A stretch of DNA of 32,224 bases from Oscillospiraceae bacterium (GCA_017458085.1 JAFTGE010000132.1:1-32224), one strand, 5' to 3'; positions 15,486 through 23,913 are shown, counted from the first letter of the stretch. The notes: generated by a model not told the origin, from the sequence alone. Translations and numbers: made by a program.

Positions 15486-16766
15486 ATGTCTAACTACAAA
15501 TTTGAAACCCTGCAGCTTCACGTCGGCCAGGAGCATGCCGACCCCGCCAGCGACGCCCGTGCCGTTCCCATTTATGCAACCACGTCTTATGTTTTCCATA
15601 ACAGCCAGCATGCCGCCGACCGCTTTGGTCTGGCCGATGCCGGTAACATTTACGGTCGTCTGACCAACTCCACCCAGGGTGTATTTGAAGACCGCATCGC
15701 TGCGCTGGAAGGTGGCGTTGCAGGTCTGGCGCTGGCCTCCGGTGCCGCGGCCATTACCTACACCGTTCAGGCCCTGGCCAAAGCCGGTGAGCATATTGTG
15801 GCTCAGAAGACCATCTATGGCGGTTCCGTGAACCTGCTTGCCCACACCCTCCCGCTGTACGGTATTGATTCCACCTTTGTGGATGTGCACGATCTGGCCG
15901 CTGTTGAGGCCGCCATTCAGCCCAACACCAAGGCGATCTTCATTGAGACTCTCGGCAACCCGAATTCCGACATTCCCGATATCGACGCTGTCGCGGAAAT
16001 CGCCCACAAGCACGGCCTGCCCCTGGCCATTGACAACACCTTCGGCACGCCCTTCCTGATCCGTCCGATCGAGCACGGCGCAGACATCGTCATTCACTCC
16101 GCCACCAAGTTTATCGGCGGTCACGGCACAACGCTGGGCGGCGTTATTGTTGACAGCGGCAAGTTTGACTGGGCTGCTTCCGGCAAGTACCCCTGGATCA
16201 GCGAGCCGAACCCCAGCTATCACGGCGTGAAGTTTACCGATGCCGCCGGCCCCGCCGCTTTCGCCACCTATGTCCGGGCTATTCTCCTGCGTGACACCGG
16301 CGCCTGCATCTCCCCGTTTGCCGCTTTCCTGCTGCTGCAGGGTACGGAGACCTTATCCCTCCGTCTGGAGCGCCATGCGGAGAACACCAAGAAGGTCCTT
16401 GAATTCCTGGCTAACCACCCCAAAGTGGAGCATGTCAATCATCCTGCACTGCCGGACCACCCCGACCATGCGCTCTACGAGAAGTACTTTCCCAATGGCG
16501 GCGCTTCCATCTTTACCTTTGAGGTCAAAGGCGGCAAGGATGAAGCCTTCCGCTTCATCGACAATCTGAAAATCTTCTCTCTGCTTGCCAACGTTGCCGA
16601 CGTCAAGAGCCTTGTGATTCATCCTGCAACCACGACGCACTCTCAGCTGACCGAGGAAGAACTACTCGACGCCGGTATCAAGCCCAACACCATCCGCCTT
16701 TCCATCGGCACCGAGCATATTGATGACATCATCGCCGATTTGGAAAAAGGTTTTGCTGCTGTATAA
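15486..16766 (+). CDS. O-acetylhomoserine sulfhydrylase (aminocarboxypropyltransferase)
   Basis: A 426-residue PLP enzyme of the Cys/Met metabolism family. It most likely converts O-acetyl-L-homoserine and sulfide to homocysteine, with possible activity on O-acetylserine. The Schiff-base lysine is Lys208 in HSATKFIGGHGT, with the PLP-binding aspartate at Asp183 in AIDNTF. The N-terminal FETLQLHVGQE and the IYGRLTNSTQGVFEDRIAALEGG block are typical of MetY. The start at 15486 gives the usual MSNYKFETLQLH and has a purine-rich AAAGAAG upstream; the ATG at 15468 has no ribosome site. Expression is probably set by the attenuator upstream, and a strong terminator follows. Confidence 0.94.
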   Translation: MSNYKFETLQLHVGQEHADPASDARAVPIYATTSYVFHNSQHAADRFGLADAGNIYGRLTNSTQGVFEDRIAALEGGVAGLALASGAAAITYTVQALAKAGEHIVAQKTIYGGSVNLLAHTLPLYGIDSTFVDVHDLAAVEAAIQPNTKAIFIETLGNPNSDIPDIDAVAEIAHKHGLPLAIDNTFGTPFLIRPIEHGADIVIHSATKFIGGHGTTLGGVIVDSGKFDWAASGKYPWISEPNPSYHGVKFTDAAGPAAFATYVRAILLRDTGACISPFAAFLLLQGTETLSLRLERHAENTKKVLEFLANHPKVEHVNHPALPDHPDHALYEKYFPNGGASIFTFEVKGGKDEAFRFIDNLKIFSLLANVADVKSLVIHPATTTHSQLTEEELLDAGIKPNTIRLSIGTEHIDDIIADLEKGFAAV

Positions 16767-16781
16767 CTCTCCTTCTATTCC

Positions 16782-16824
16782 AAACGCCCATGAGATCCAA
16801 GAGATCTCATGGGCGTTTATTTTT
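16782..16824 (+). terminator. Intrinsic terminator after the sulfhydrylase
   Basis: A 16-bp perfect stem (16782-16797 with 16803-16818), loop CAAGA, then a T-rich tract. It lies between convergent genes and may also act weakly on the minus strand. Confidence 0.93.
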
Positions 16825-16882
16825 ATATGACAAACACGCGCAGCTGCAAAACTCTGCGCCATAAAGATTCTTTTGAAATCGG

Positions 16883-17638
16883 TTATTTCAGGAAACCAAG
16901 ATACTCGTCAAACACGTTGAACAGCATATCGCCGGAGCAGACAGGAAGAACCACATCCGCTTCCCCTACCGGGCTGAAATCGAAGAATTCTGTTTTACCC
17001 GTCAGCACAAGCACCGGAATCACCTCATAGTCCGGGCCGAAAACGATCTCCAGATACGGCACGTACTTGGCCGACTGCTGCACTTCATCCGGATCGATCC
17101 TGTCCTTCATCTTGAACTCCAATGCGAATACCCGATTTTCGGTGATGACCAGAACATCCGCATAGAGCCGAACATATCGCGAGCGCTTGAGGCGAAGCTC
17201 AAAGGCGATCTCCCAGCCCAGGCAGGCATCTCCGGCCATATCGAGCAGATCGAGGAAGAGATGCCGCATCTGCTCCCGGCAATCACGGAAGGAGTGAAAC
17301 AAGCCACGGGTGTCGCTGAGGCTTCTTCCGATATTTGTGCAGCCTTCCGTGAGCTTTTCCAGCCACCGCTCCTCGCTCAGATCCAGGAATTCTCCCACGC
17401 TGCTGTAATATCCTGCAAACTCCTGCAGCCCGATATGCGGTCTCCCCTGCCGGACGATTCCATGCCAGCAATACGCGCGATCCTGCCAGCAGAGCTCTCT
17501 CATCAGCGGAGAACTGTAGAGAATATGGTTGACCGTCTGATGATCCAGCCCCAATGCTTTGGCGATCTCACGGGCTTTAATTCCCTCGCTCCGGCAGATA
17601 ACCGCACAGATTCTCTGTTCTGTCTGTTGTGAATTCAT
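16883..17638 (-). CDS. HTH plus PD-(D/E)xK nuclease-like protein, coupled to dinB
   Basis: A 251-residue protein I cannot name. Residues about 8-45 form a predicted winged-helix/HTH (SEGIKAREIAKALGLDHQTV). Residues 143-215 resemble a PD-(D/E)xK nuclease core: Glu147, Asp161 in YADVLVITENR, then ALEFKMKD with Glu174-x-Lys176, followed by Gln187-Gln188 and Tyr192 in the place of the motif often seen after ExK. The arrangement is like the nuclease domain found before DUF2075-type helicases, but no helicase follows. The ATG at 17638 overlaps the dinB stop (ATGA) and AGGAAG lies upstream. A role in DNA repair or mobile-DNA control is inference from context. Confidence 0.75.
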   Translation of the reverse strand: MNSQQTEQRICAVICRSEGIKAREIAKALGLDHQTVNHILYSSPLMRELCWQDRAYCWHGIVRQGRPHIGLQEFAGYYSSVGEFLDLSEERWLEKLTEGCTNIGRSLSDTRGLFHSFRDCREQMRHLFLDLLDMAGDACLGWEIAFELRLKRSRYVRLYADVLVITENRVFALEFKMKDRIDPDEVQQSAKYVPYLEIVFGPDYEVIPVLVLTGKTEFFDFSPVGEADVVLPVCSGDMLFNVFDEYLGFLK

Positions 17639-18903
17639 GCGTCTTCCTGTTCCGAAGCCTGCTTGCCCTTAAATTTACGGGCAACCTGGAGGCCGCTTTC
17701 CATAACAGTCCCGCGCTGGATGATGTCTACGCCGAACTTGCTGCGCAGCGCATCCACAGTCCGGTCGATCTTTTCTTCCCGTTCACGGCGGATATTCTTC
17801 TCCGGCTCAAACAGAGAAAGCTGCTCATGGAAGTCCTCATCGGTCAGATTGGTGAGCGCGACACTGAGCAGGCGCAGCGGTCTTTTATCCTTCCAAAGTT
17901 CCCGCAGCAGGCGCTTTGCCGTCTCATAGATCTCCCGCGTCGTATCGGTCGGCTGTTCCAGTCTGCACTGATGGGACCGTGTCTTGAAATCCAAATAGCG
18001 GATGGATACCGAAATACCCTCTGCCTTCCTGCCCTCGCTGCGCATATGAGCCGACACACTGTCCGAGAGTGCCAGCAGGATGGCGTCCGCAGTATCGAAA
18101 TCCCGAACGTCTTCCTCCAGTGTTACGGAATTACTGTAGCCCTTGGCCTCTTCTGGCTCGGCGCGCACCGGTGAATCGTCGATCCCGTTTGCATAGCGAT
18201 GCGCCTGCGCGCTCATCTTGTCCCCGATGCACTCCCGCAGCTTACGGACATCCGTTTTTGCCAGGTCTCCGATCGTAAAGATTTTCTCTTCCTGCAGCTT
18301 TTTGACCGTGGAGCCGCCGACGAACAGCAGATCGCCCACAGGAAGCGGCCACAGCTTCAACGGAACTTCTTCGGGAAACAGTGTATGCACCTTATCCGGC
18401 TTTTCAAAGTCGCTGGCCATCTTCGCGCAGAGCTTGTTGCGCCCGATCCCGATATTGACCGTAAAGCCCAGCTCATCCCGAATCTTATCCTTGATCTCAT
18501 AAGCCAGCTTGATCGGGTCGGGATAGGTGTACTCCGTCCCGGTCATATCCATAAAGCACTCGTCGATCGAAAACTCCTCGACAGCCGGCGCATAAGCGCG
18601 GCAGATATCCTTGAAGGCTTTGGAGCAGGCAGAATAGAGCTTGAAATCCGGCTTTGCGATCACGAGATCAGGGCACTTGCGAAGCGCGAGAGCCAGCGGC
18701 TCCCCTGTCTTGATCTTATACTTCTTGGCGGGGATGGATTTTGCCAGCACGATTCCCCTTCTGCTCTCCGGATCGCCGCCGATGCAGGAGGGGATCAGGC
18801 GCAGGTCGCTCTCGCCGTTCTTGACGCGCCGCGTGGCCTCCCAGGACAAATAAGCGCTGTTGACGTCAACATGAAAAATCAAGCGTTCGCCAATGATCCT
18901 CAC
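17635..18903 (-). CDS. dinB: DNA polymerase IV (Y-family, DinB)
   Basis: A translesion polymerase of about 422 residues. Motifs: IFHVDVNSAYLSWEA with the first catalytic aspartate, the YSACSK region, and EEFSIDECFMDMTG with the Ser-Ile-Asp-Glu catalytic pair. A thumb helix-hairpin-helix (KTDVRKLRECIG) and a C-terminal little-finger domain follow. The start is uncertain: an in-frame GTG at 18903 lies within a strong AGGGGGTGAGG purine tract, while a TTG at 18882 gives the family-like N-terminus. Promoter-like TTGCGG-N17-TATACT lies upstream. Only half of a LexA-type box (TGTTCG) is visible, so SOS control is not shown. Confidence 0.92.
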   Translation of the reverse strand: MRIIGERLIFHVDVNSAYLSWEATRRVKNGESDLRLIPSCIGGDPESRRGIVLAKSIPAKKYKIKTGEPLALALRKCPDLVIAKPDFKLYSACSKAFKDICRAYAPAVEEFSIDECFMDMTGTEYTYPDPIKLAYEIKDKIRDELGFTVNIGIGRNKLCAKMASDFEKPDKVHTLFPEEVPLKLWPLPVGDLLFVGGSTVKKLQEEKIFTIGDLAKTDVRKLRECIGDKMSAQAHRYANGIDDSPVRAEPEEAKGYSNSVTLEEDVRDFDTADAILLALSDSVSAHMRSEGRKAEGISVSIRYLDFKTRSHQCRLEQPTDTTREIYETAKRLLRELWKDKRPLRLLSVALTNLTDEDFHEQLSLFEPEKNIRREREEKIDRTVDALRSKFGVDIIQRGTVMESGLQVARKFKGKQASEQEDA

Positions 18904-18925
18904 CCCCTTGCTTATGTTGTCTAAA

Positions 18926-18954
18926 GTATAGTCTTTTTCCGAACATGCCGCAAG
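18926..18954 (-). promoter_or_regulatory. Predicted promoter of dinB and the coupled nuclease gene
   Basis: On the minus strand TTGCGG, a 17-base spacer and TATACT, about 25 bases before the dinB start. The spacer carries a lone TGTTCG half-site. Boundaries are approximate to one or two bases. Confidence 0.55.
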
Positions 18955-19005
18955 AAATACCGACAGCTTTTTTACACTGGTCTCTTTGCTGGAACAAAAA
19001 ATCAC

Positions 19006-19527
19006 TTACACCCACTCTACAACGCCGCTCTGAATATCGTATATCGCGCCCATCACACTGATATCGCCGATCTCCGGATGCTGTGCAAATTCCCGTTTGA
19101 TCCTTTTCACACCATGCTGAACATTCAGTCGACAAGCTTTATCCGGATTTCGTTCCTCCCCCGCTGCTTCCAGAATATCCTCTGTGATATATGAGATAAA
19201 GCCATCCGCATGTCCGGTCACAGCAGCTTCCACGGCTCCGCAGCGCGTATGGCCAAGCATTACGACCAGGCCGCAATGCAAATGCGCTGCTGCGTACTCG
19301 ACGCTCCCAAGCTGGTGGTTGTCCAGTACATTCCCTGCCACACGAATCACGAACAAGTCACCGAGAGCTGCATTGAAAATCACTTCAGGTATCACGCGGG
19401 AGTCCGAGCAGCAAATGATGATCGCATAGGGGTGCTGTCCATATTGCGCTGTCATCTCCCGAATTGCACTGTCCCCCTCCTCAACATACCATCTATTTCC
19501 CGTTTTCAGCTTTTCGATCAGCTCCAT
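19006..19527 (-). CDS. Beta-class carbonic anhydrase
   Basis: A 173-residue zinc enzyme interconverting CO2 and bicarbonate. The beta-class ligands are present: Cys40 in CCSDSR with Asp42/Arg44, and His93 and Cys96 in GHTRCGAV. Length is typical of small bacterial beta-CAs. The ATG at 19527 is chosen because GGAGGAGAA lies upstream; the frame could extend 11 codons further. It is divergent from the SulP transporter gene, and the pairing suggests handling of inorganic carbon. Its own promoter is at 19570-19598, and it ends just ahead of dinB on the same strand. Confidence 0.95.
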   Translation of the reverse strand: MELIEKLKTGNRWYVEEGDSAIREMTAQYGQHPYAIIICCSDSRVIPEVIFNAALGDLFVIRVAGNVLDNHQLGSVEYAAAHLHCGLVVMLGHTRCGAVEAAVTGHADGFISYITEDILEAAGEERNPDKACRLNVQHGVKRIKREFAQHPEIGDISVMGAIYDIQSGVVEWV

Positions 19528-19569
19528 ATTGCTTTCTCCTCCGTTCTTGTGCCGATCCATCTACCGCAT

Positions 19570-19598
19570 ATTATACCGATTTATCCGCCTTTGTTCAA
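19570..19598 (-). promoter_or_regulatory. Predicted sigma-A promoter of the carbonic anhydrase gene
   Basis: On the minus strand TTGAAC (19598-19593), 17-base spacer, perfect TATAAT (19575-19570), 43 bases before the start codon. Confidence 0.75.
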
Positions 19599-19644
19599 TC
19601 GTTTAGCTGTCAACAGCGCAGCGACTTGCCATATTTAAGCGCGA

Positions 19645-19673
19645 TTGACCAAGCTCAGTCGGAATGGTATAAT
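19645..19673 (+). promoter_or_regulatory. Predicted sigma-A promoter of the SulP gene
   Basis: TTGACC (19645-19650), 17-base spacer, perfect TATAAT (19668-19673), 58 bases before the start. It lies about 50 bases from the divergent carbonic anhydrase promoter, so the two could share a regulator. Confidence 0.8.
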
Positions 19674-19731
19674 CGTTGCGGCACGGCAGTTTTTGCAAGG
19701 TTTTAAAATCACATATCTTCAAGGTGGCTTC

Positions 19732-21876
19732 ATGATACAAACAAAGATTCATTTTAAAAACTGGAAGTCGGACATCTTATCCGGCATCATTGTTGGCCTC
19801 GTGTCGATCCCCATCTCCATGGGATATGCTCAGATCGCAGGTCTGCCGCCAGTCTACGGCCTATATGGTTCTCTCCTGCCCATTCTTTTCTTTGGGCTTC
19901 TGACCAGCTCTCCGCAGTTTGTCGTCGGTGTGGACGCTATGCCCGCCGTTATGGTCGGCAATGCGATCACAGCGATGGGATTGACCCTGGGGTCTCCAGA
20001 CGCTGTATCCATTGTGCCGGTTTTCAGTCTGCTTGCCTGCCTTTGGTTTTTGGTCTTCTGGGTGCTGCGTGCCGGTCGGGTGGTCAAATACATTTCGACT
20101 CCGGTTATGGGCGGCTTCATCTCCGGCATCGGCGCGACCATTATCCTCATGCAGGTTCCCAAGCTATTCGGCGGCTCCCCGGGAACCGGGGAATTACCGG
20201 CACTTGTCATCCATATAGCCGGTCAGCTTGGTCATTTTCATTGGCCTTCCGCTTTGCTCGGCTTTGGCACAGTACTTGTGATTCTTGTGAGCAAAAAAAT
20301 CGCCCCCAAATTTCCCATGCCGGTTTTCATGATGATCCTCGGCGTGGTCCTGACGGCAGTGTTCCATATCGACCAGCACGGCGTCAAGCTGCTCCCTCAG
20401 GTGTCAGCCGGGCTCCCGAAGCTCATTTTGCCAAATATCCGCTTGCTCAAAGGAAATACCTCAGAGCTTGTCGTACAGAGCTTGATGATCGCCCTTGTGG
20501 TCATGGCGCAGACCCTGCTTGCCAGCAACAATTATGCCCGCAAATATCAGTATCATCTGGATACGCGCCGGGAGCTCCTCGCTTACTCCGCGGCGGAACT
20601 GGCCAGCGCGTTTGTCGGCTGCTGCCCGGTGAACGGAAGTGTGTCCCGCGCCGGGATCGCGGATCAATTCGGCTGCAAGTCTCAGCTCATGAGTGTAACG
20701 GCGTCGCTGGTCATTCTTCTCGTTCTCCTCTTTGGAGCCAGGCTCCTGCAGCTGCTTCCCGTGCCGATTTTGACCGGGATCGTTGTGGCTGCTCTGGTTG
20801 GGATCCTCGAAATCAAGCTCGCCGGGCGACTCTGGCGGACGAACCGGCGTGAGTTTGGGATCTTCATGACCGCCTTTGCCGGGGTCCTGTTTTTTGGCAC
20901 GGTCTATGGCGTTATGATCGGCGTTGCGCTCTCCTTCTTCTCCGTTGTTGTCCGCGCTGTCGTTCCACCCACGGCGTTTCTGGGCATCATTCCGGGTCAC
21001 GAGGACTATTACGACCTCAAACGTAATCGCAGCGCGCGAGCCATTCAAAACACCGTCATCTACCGTTTTAACGGGAATCTCTTCTTTGCCAATATCGGAA
21101 GATTCGAGGATGACATCCGCTCCGCTGTCAAGACAGATACCCGCCAGGTCATCGTCGATGCCGGCGGGATCGGGAATATCGACCTGACTGCGGCGGACCG
21201 GCTCGTGGAGCTGGAGCGCAGTCTGCGGCAAAACGGAGTTCGTCTTTATCTGACAGGTCATGTCGGCAGTCTCAACGATCAGCTGCGGACGCTTGGCGCG
21301 GGCTGCCTCATTGAAAACGGATCGATCCGTAAAACCGTGTCTCTCGCCCTTCGCGACTGTGGGCTGGAGGCTCCCTATGCTTTGGAAGGCTCAGCGTTTT
21401 CTGCGGGCGAGAGCGCGCGGGACGAAAGCGAGTCCTACGCGGAGTTTGAATGGCTCTATGGAGATGATGCGGACGCCCATCTCGATTCTCTTGCGCGTGA
21501 GATCGCCGCGCTTTTGGCGGCAAATCCCTCCCTGTCTCTGCTCGACGCCGAGAGCCAAAGCAGCTGGGGGCGTGTTGGCTTGTTCGACGAGGACATGCTA
21601 CTCGACTATGTGGAGCTGAATCTGGAGGAGATGGCGCAGGAAGGCGCACTGACCGCCACAGCGCTGGACACGCTGGAGGATCAGGTGGAAAGTCAGCGTC
21701 CGCATAAGGATGAGTCCCTGGCGGATATCACGGCACAAACTCAGTCCTATATGCGCGAGCATGATTCCCTGCTGCGCCGTCGCATGGCAGAGCGTCATCC
21801 ACGTACTTTCGAGCGTGCTGTCCAGCATCGCCGGCAGCTTCAGGAGCGTCGTAAAGCGCGCAGAAAGCCGGATTAA
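19732..21876 (+). CDS. SulP-family anion transporter with STAS domain and long C-terminal extension
   Basis: A 714-residue membrane protein of the SLC26/SulP family. About 10-12 hydrophobic helices occupy residues 18-430, including the family segment GYAQIAGLPPVYGLYGSLLP near the N-terminus. A STAS domain (about 440-545) carries VIVDAGGIGNIDLTAADRL. Beyond it lies an unusual charged region of about 165 residues, rich in Glu, Arg and Ala and ending in a very basic tail. The substrate may be sulfate or bicarbonate; the divergent carbonic anhydrase favours bicarbonate, as inference. The ATG at 19732 follows AAGGTGG. No clear terminator follows. Confidence 0.92.
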   Translation: MIQTKIHFKNWKSDILSGIIVGLVSIPISMGYAQIAGLPPVYGLYGSLLPILFFGLLTSSPQFVVGVDAMPAVMVGNAITAMGLTLGSPDAVSIVPVFSLLACLWFLVFWVLRAGRVVKYISTPVMGGFISGIGATIILMQVPKLFGGSPGTGELPALVIHIAGQLGHFHWPSALLGFGTVLVILVSKKIAPKFPMPVFMMILGVVLTAVFHIDQHGVKLLPQVSAGLPKLILPNIRLLKGNTSELVVQSLMIALVVMAQTLLASNNYARKYQYHLDTRRELLAYSAAELASAFVGCCPVNGSVSRAGIADQFGCKSQLMSVTASLVILLVLLFGARLLQLLPVPILTGIVVAALVGILEIKLAGRLWRTNRREFGIFMTAFAGVLFFGTVYGVMIGVALSFFSVVVRAVVPPTAFLGIIPGHEDYYDLKRNRSARAIQNTVIYRFNGNLFFANIGRFEDDIRSAVKTDTRQVIVDAGGIGNIDLTAADRLVELERSLRQNGVRLYLTGHVGSLNDQLRTLGAGCLIENGSIRKTVSLALRDCGLEAPYALEGSAFSAGESARDESESYAEFEWLYGDDADAHLDSLAREIAALLAANPSLSLLDAESQSSWGRVGLFDEDMLLDYVELNLEEMAQEGALTATALDTLEDQVESQRPHKDESLADITAQTQSYMREHDSLLRRRMAERHPRTFERAVQHRRQLQERRKARRKPD

Positions 21877-21929
21877 AACGGCGCTGTTTCCGGAAAACCC
21901 ATGCTGTTTCCGGCGCTTTGACCGCGGCG

Positions 21930-22565
21930 TTACTGTGGATTGCTGACTCGGTCGCCTACAACCCAGTAGTCGCAGATCGCATCGCCGCCCGCGATGGTGT
22001 GCTCACGATACAGTCTCCCGTGCTGGAGCCGGAACATCACCTCATCCGTTGCGCAGAGCGCCGGCATCAATTCGGCAATGCCTTCGCGCTGGCAAAATTC
22101 GCAAATGGGGCAGCGGCTGAAGTAGTAATAGCTTCCGTCCCTGTGCGCGCTCTCATTGAAGTTCACCTTCCAGTTCACAGGGAAATCCTTACCATGTAAA
22201 GCAAACCACTTCTCGTATTTTTTCATATCACGATACCACTTCTTCGGACTGCGATTGAGATCCGTCATCCCAAAGACAGTACGCAGAAGTCGGCTTTCCA
22301 GTACATCGGTCATAACCAGTCCCATCTCATCGGGTGTAATCTCCTTCCCGCTGCCGATCCATGCCCCCGCAAAAACATATGCAAAATAGGCATTTGAAGC
22401 CATGGGATTCCCCGGGCCGAGATCATCGGCATGCGAGAGCAGACGCTTATACTCCTCTTTGCCGCAGCGAATCGACCGTTCGGCCAGCTCCTGTCCGTGG
22501 CGTTTTGCAATGCTCTTTTTTATCATCGGCGCAAACAAAGCCCAATAGATTCCAACGTATTTCAT
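21930..22565 (-). CDS. L-2-amino-thiazoline-4-carboxylate hydrolase-like protein
   Basis: A 211-residue cytosolic protein resembling the ATC-hydrolase family (PF14196), widespread in Clostridia and mostly uncharacterised. The founder opens the thiazoline ring of ATC during L-cysteine formation. Visible features are a helical N-terminus, SRCPICEFCQ and LCATDEV in the middle, and a C-terminal TIAGGDAICDYWV close to the family's Gly-x-x-x-Cys-Asp-(Phe/Tyr) signature. Real substrate is unknown. The ATG at 22565 is preferred (GGGGAG upstream); a GTG three codons earlier is too close to that site. Convergent with the SulP gene. Confidence 0.75.
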   Translation of the reverse strand: MKYVGIYWALFAPMIKKSIAKRHGQELAERSIRCGKEEYKRLLSHADDLGPGNPMASNAYFAYVFAGAWIGSGKEITPDEMGLVMTDVLESRLLRTVFGMTDLNRSPKKWYRDMKKYEKWFALHGKDFPVNWKVNFNESAHRDGSYYYFSRCPICEFCQREGIAELMPALCATDEVMFRLQHGRLYREHTIAGGDAICDYWVVGDRVSNPQ

Positions 22566-22637
22566 AACATTCACTTCTCCCCAAGTTTTCTTTATATAAG
22601 ACGCAGTATTTTTGAAGGTTAGCCGAATCTAATTTTT

Positions 22638-22646
22638 ATTATAGCA
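22638..22646 (-). promoter_or_regulatory. Possible extended -10 promoter of the ATC-hydrolase-like gene
   Basis: On the minus strand TGCTATAAT, a perfect -10 with TGn extension, about 70 bases before the start codon. No good -35 is seen. Confidence 0.45.
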
Positions 22647-22702
22647 CGGCCCTGATTTAAATGCTATTGAAATCTTTCTATCCTGTCATCAACCAGGAAA
22701 AC

Positions 22703-22732
22703 GCCCCTGTGGGATCTCAATCCCACAGGGGC
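22703..22732 (-). terminator. Intrinsic terminator after the anti-sigma gene
   Basis: On the minus strand a 12-bp perfect stem (GCCCCTGTGGGA / TCCCACAGGGGC) with a 6-base loop is followed by GTTTTCC. It starts six bases after the stop codon. Confidence 0.85.
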
Positions 22733-22737
22733 TGTGT

Positions 22738-23337
22738 TCACCAGGGGGTGCCGATATCCTGCTTGCCGATTTGGAGCCATTCAATTACACTGCCGTCTGC
22801 TTCGATATTGACCCGTGCGGAATAGCCGCCCATCCACTCGCCGTCGGCTGAGCGAATGAATTCCGCATAGCCGAAATTGCCGGGCTGCGAATCATCGTTC
22901 AGGCCAACGATCCAGTAGTGCGTATTCCCCTGCTCGTCCTGGTATTCGTAGTGAAACGGCTTTGTTGTTGAAACCTTGTCCGTAATATTCAAGTGCTCAT
23001 GATTTACGATGAAAAATAAAGCGCCATCCTCAATCGCCACCGGATCGGTCAGGGAATCGGTGTGAAGATAGACTTCATGAACCGTCTCACCGTTCTCCCC
23101 GGTCTTCACCGTAATCTTCGCGTTGTTTTCCCATCCGAAAAGTCTTTGCAAAATCACTTCCCCGTAGGCATATGCGGTGATCCCGGTACTGATCAGGAGC
23201 ATACAGCAGAGTGCTGCCGCCAGTGTTGTACGTGTAATATAACGTTTCCTGTTTTCTTTCATCGGTGCCTCCCATTTTCGTTCTGTGGAGGCGTGCAACA
23301 CAGAAAACGTCTGCTTATACCTTTCTCTATTCGTCAT
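22738..23337 (-). CDS. Putative membrane anti-sigma factor paired with an ECF sigma factor
   Basis: A 199-residue protein with one transmembrane helix (about 34-56). A short cytosolic N-terminus (RYKQTFSVLHAS) would be the sigma-binding segment, and an extracytoplasmic domain of about 140 residues contains many aromatic and acidic residues (HYEYQDEQGNTHYWIVG). The ATG at 23337 lies inside the end of the upstream sigma gene (11-base overlap), which strongly suggests a sigma/anti-sigma pair. No zinc-binding HxxxCxxC motif is seen, so it is not a classical ZAS protein. The sensed signal is unknown. Confidence 0.78.
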   Translation of the reverse strand: MTNRERYKQTFSVLHASTERKWEAPMKENRKRYITRTTLAAALCCMLLISTGITAYAYGEVILQRLFGWENNAKITVKTGENGETVHEVYLHTDSLTDPVAIEDGALFFIVNHEHLNITDKVSTTKPFHYEYQDEQGNTHYWIVGLNDDSQPGNFGYAEFIRSADGEWMGGYSARVNIEADGSVIEWLQIGKQDIGTPW

Positions 23338-23812
23338 CGTCGCTCCACTCCTCCTTTAATGCTTCTTTGAGCAGTTTTCTTCCGCGCATCAGACGAACCC
23401 TGACCGTGCTTTCCTTGAGCTTCAGAATCCCGGCGATCTCGCGAACAGAGTAATCCTCGTAGTAAAACAGATGAATCACGATCCGGTATTTTTCCGGCAA
23501 ATGCATGACCTCATGAAAAAGCTCACCATCCGCCGCCGTCTCAAAGCTCAGCGTTTCGGCGTACTGCTCCAGCGGCAGCATAGAGCGCCGCCAGAAGGAC
23601 AGGGTAATATTTTTTGCCCTGTTGATGGCAACCCGCAGGAGCCAGGCGCGGATATGCGCTTCGGATTCAAACTCCTTCTGGGCAGTATGATACTGCAGCA
23701 GGGTATCCTGTACAGCGTCATCCGCGTCAGCCGGGTTTCGGCATATGCTCAGCGCCGCGGCAAACAGACGGTCCCGATATCGGTTCGCTACGATTTCTGT
23801 TTCTAATCTCAT
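23327..23812 (-). CDS. ECF-type RNA polymerase sigma factor
   Basis: A 161-residue sigma-70 family protein with only regions 2 and 4. Region 2 contains NRYRDRLFAAALSICRNPADADDAVQDTLLQ, and region 4 contains LPEKYRIVIHLFYYEDYSVREIAGIL followed by the recognition helix KESTVRVRLMRGRKLL. The ATG at 23812 has GAGG seven bases upstream; an ATG 13 codons earlier has no ribosome site. It overlaps the downstream anti-sigma gene. A TATAAT lies at 23854-23859 on the minus strand, but no convincing -35 pairs with it. Confidence 0.93.
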   Translation of the reverse strand: MRLETEIVANRYRDRLFAAALSICRNPADADDAVQDTLLQYHTAQKEFESEAHIRAWLLRVAINRAKNITLSFWRRSMLPLEQYAETLSFETAADGELFHEVMHLPEKYRIVIHLFYYEDYSVREIAGILKLKESTVRVRLMRGRKLLKEALKEEWSDDDE

Positions 23813-23875
23813 GTCGTTCCTCGATGTGCGAATGTTTTGGAAGGCCTTCATCCATTATACAATTCAACCGTCAAA

Positions 23876-23913
23876 AAAGTTACAGACGACCGGGAAATTT
23901 TTCCGGTCGTCTG
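23876..23913 (-). terminator. Intrinsic terminator after the ElaA-type acetyltransferase gene
   Basis: On the minus strand an 11-bp perfect stem (CAGACGACCGG / CCGGTCGTCTG) with a 9-base loop is followed by TAACTTTTTTG. It starts two bases after the stop codon. Confidence 0.9.

Noticed and set aside
18926..18954. Possible LexA/SOS box before dinB
   Set aside because: Only one half-site (TGTTCG) is present; the other half does not match GAAC at the required spacing.
21883..21913. 11-base direct repeat GCTGTTTCCGG (21883-21893 and 21903-21913) after the SulP gene
   Set aside because: Two short copies between convergent genes with no stem or T-run; likely a small local duplication without support for a function.
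23854..23882. ECF-type autoregulatory promoter upstream of the sigma gene
   Set aside because: A GTAAC-like -35 and a TATAAT are present, but spacing and -10 fit neither an ECF nor a sigma-A promoter well, and the region overlaps the upstream terminator T-run.
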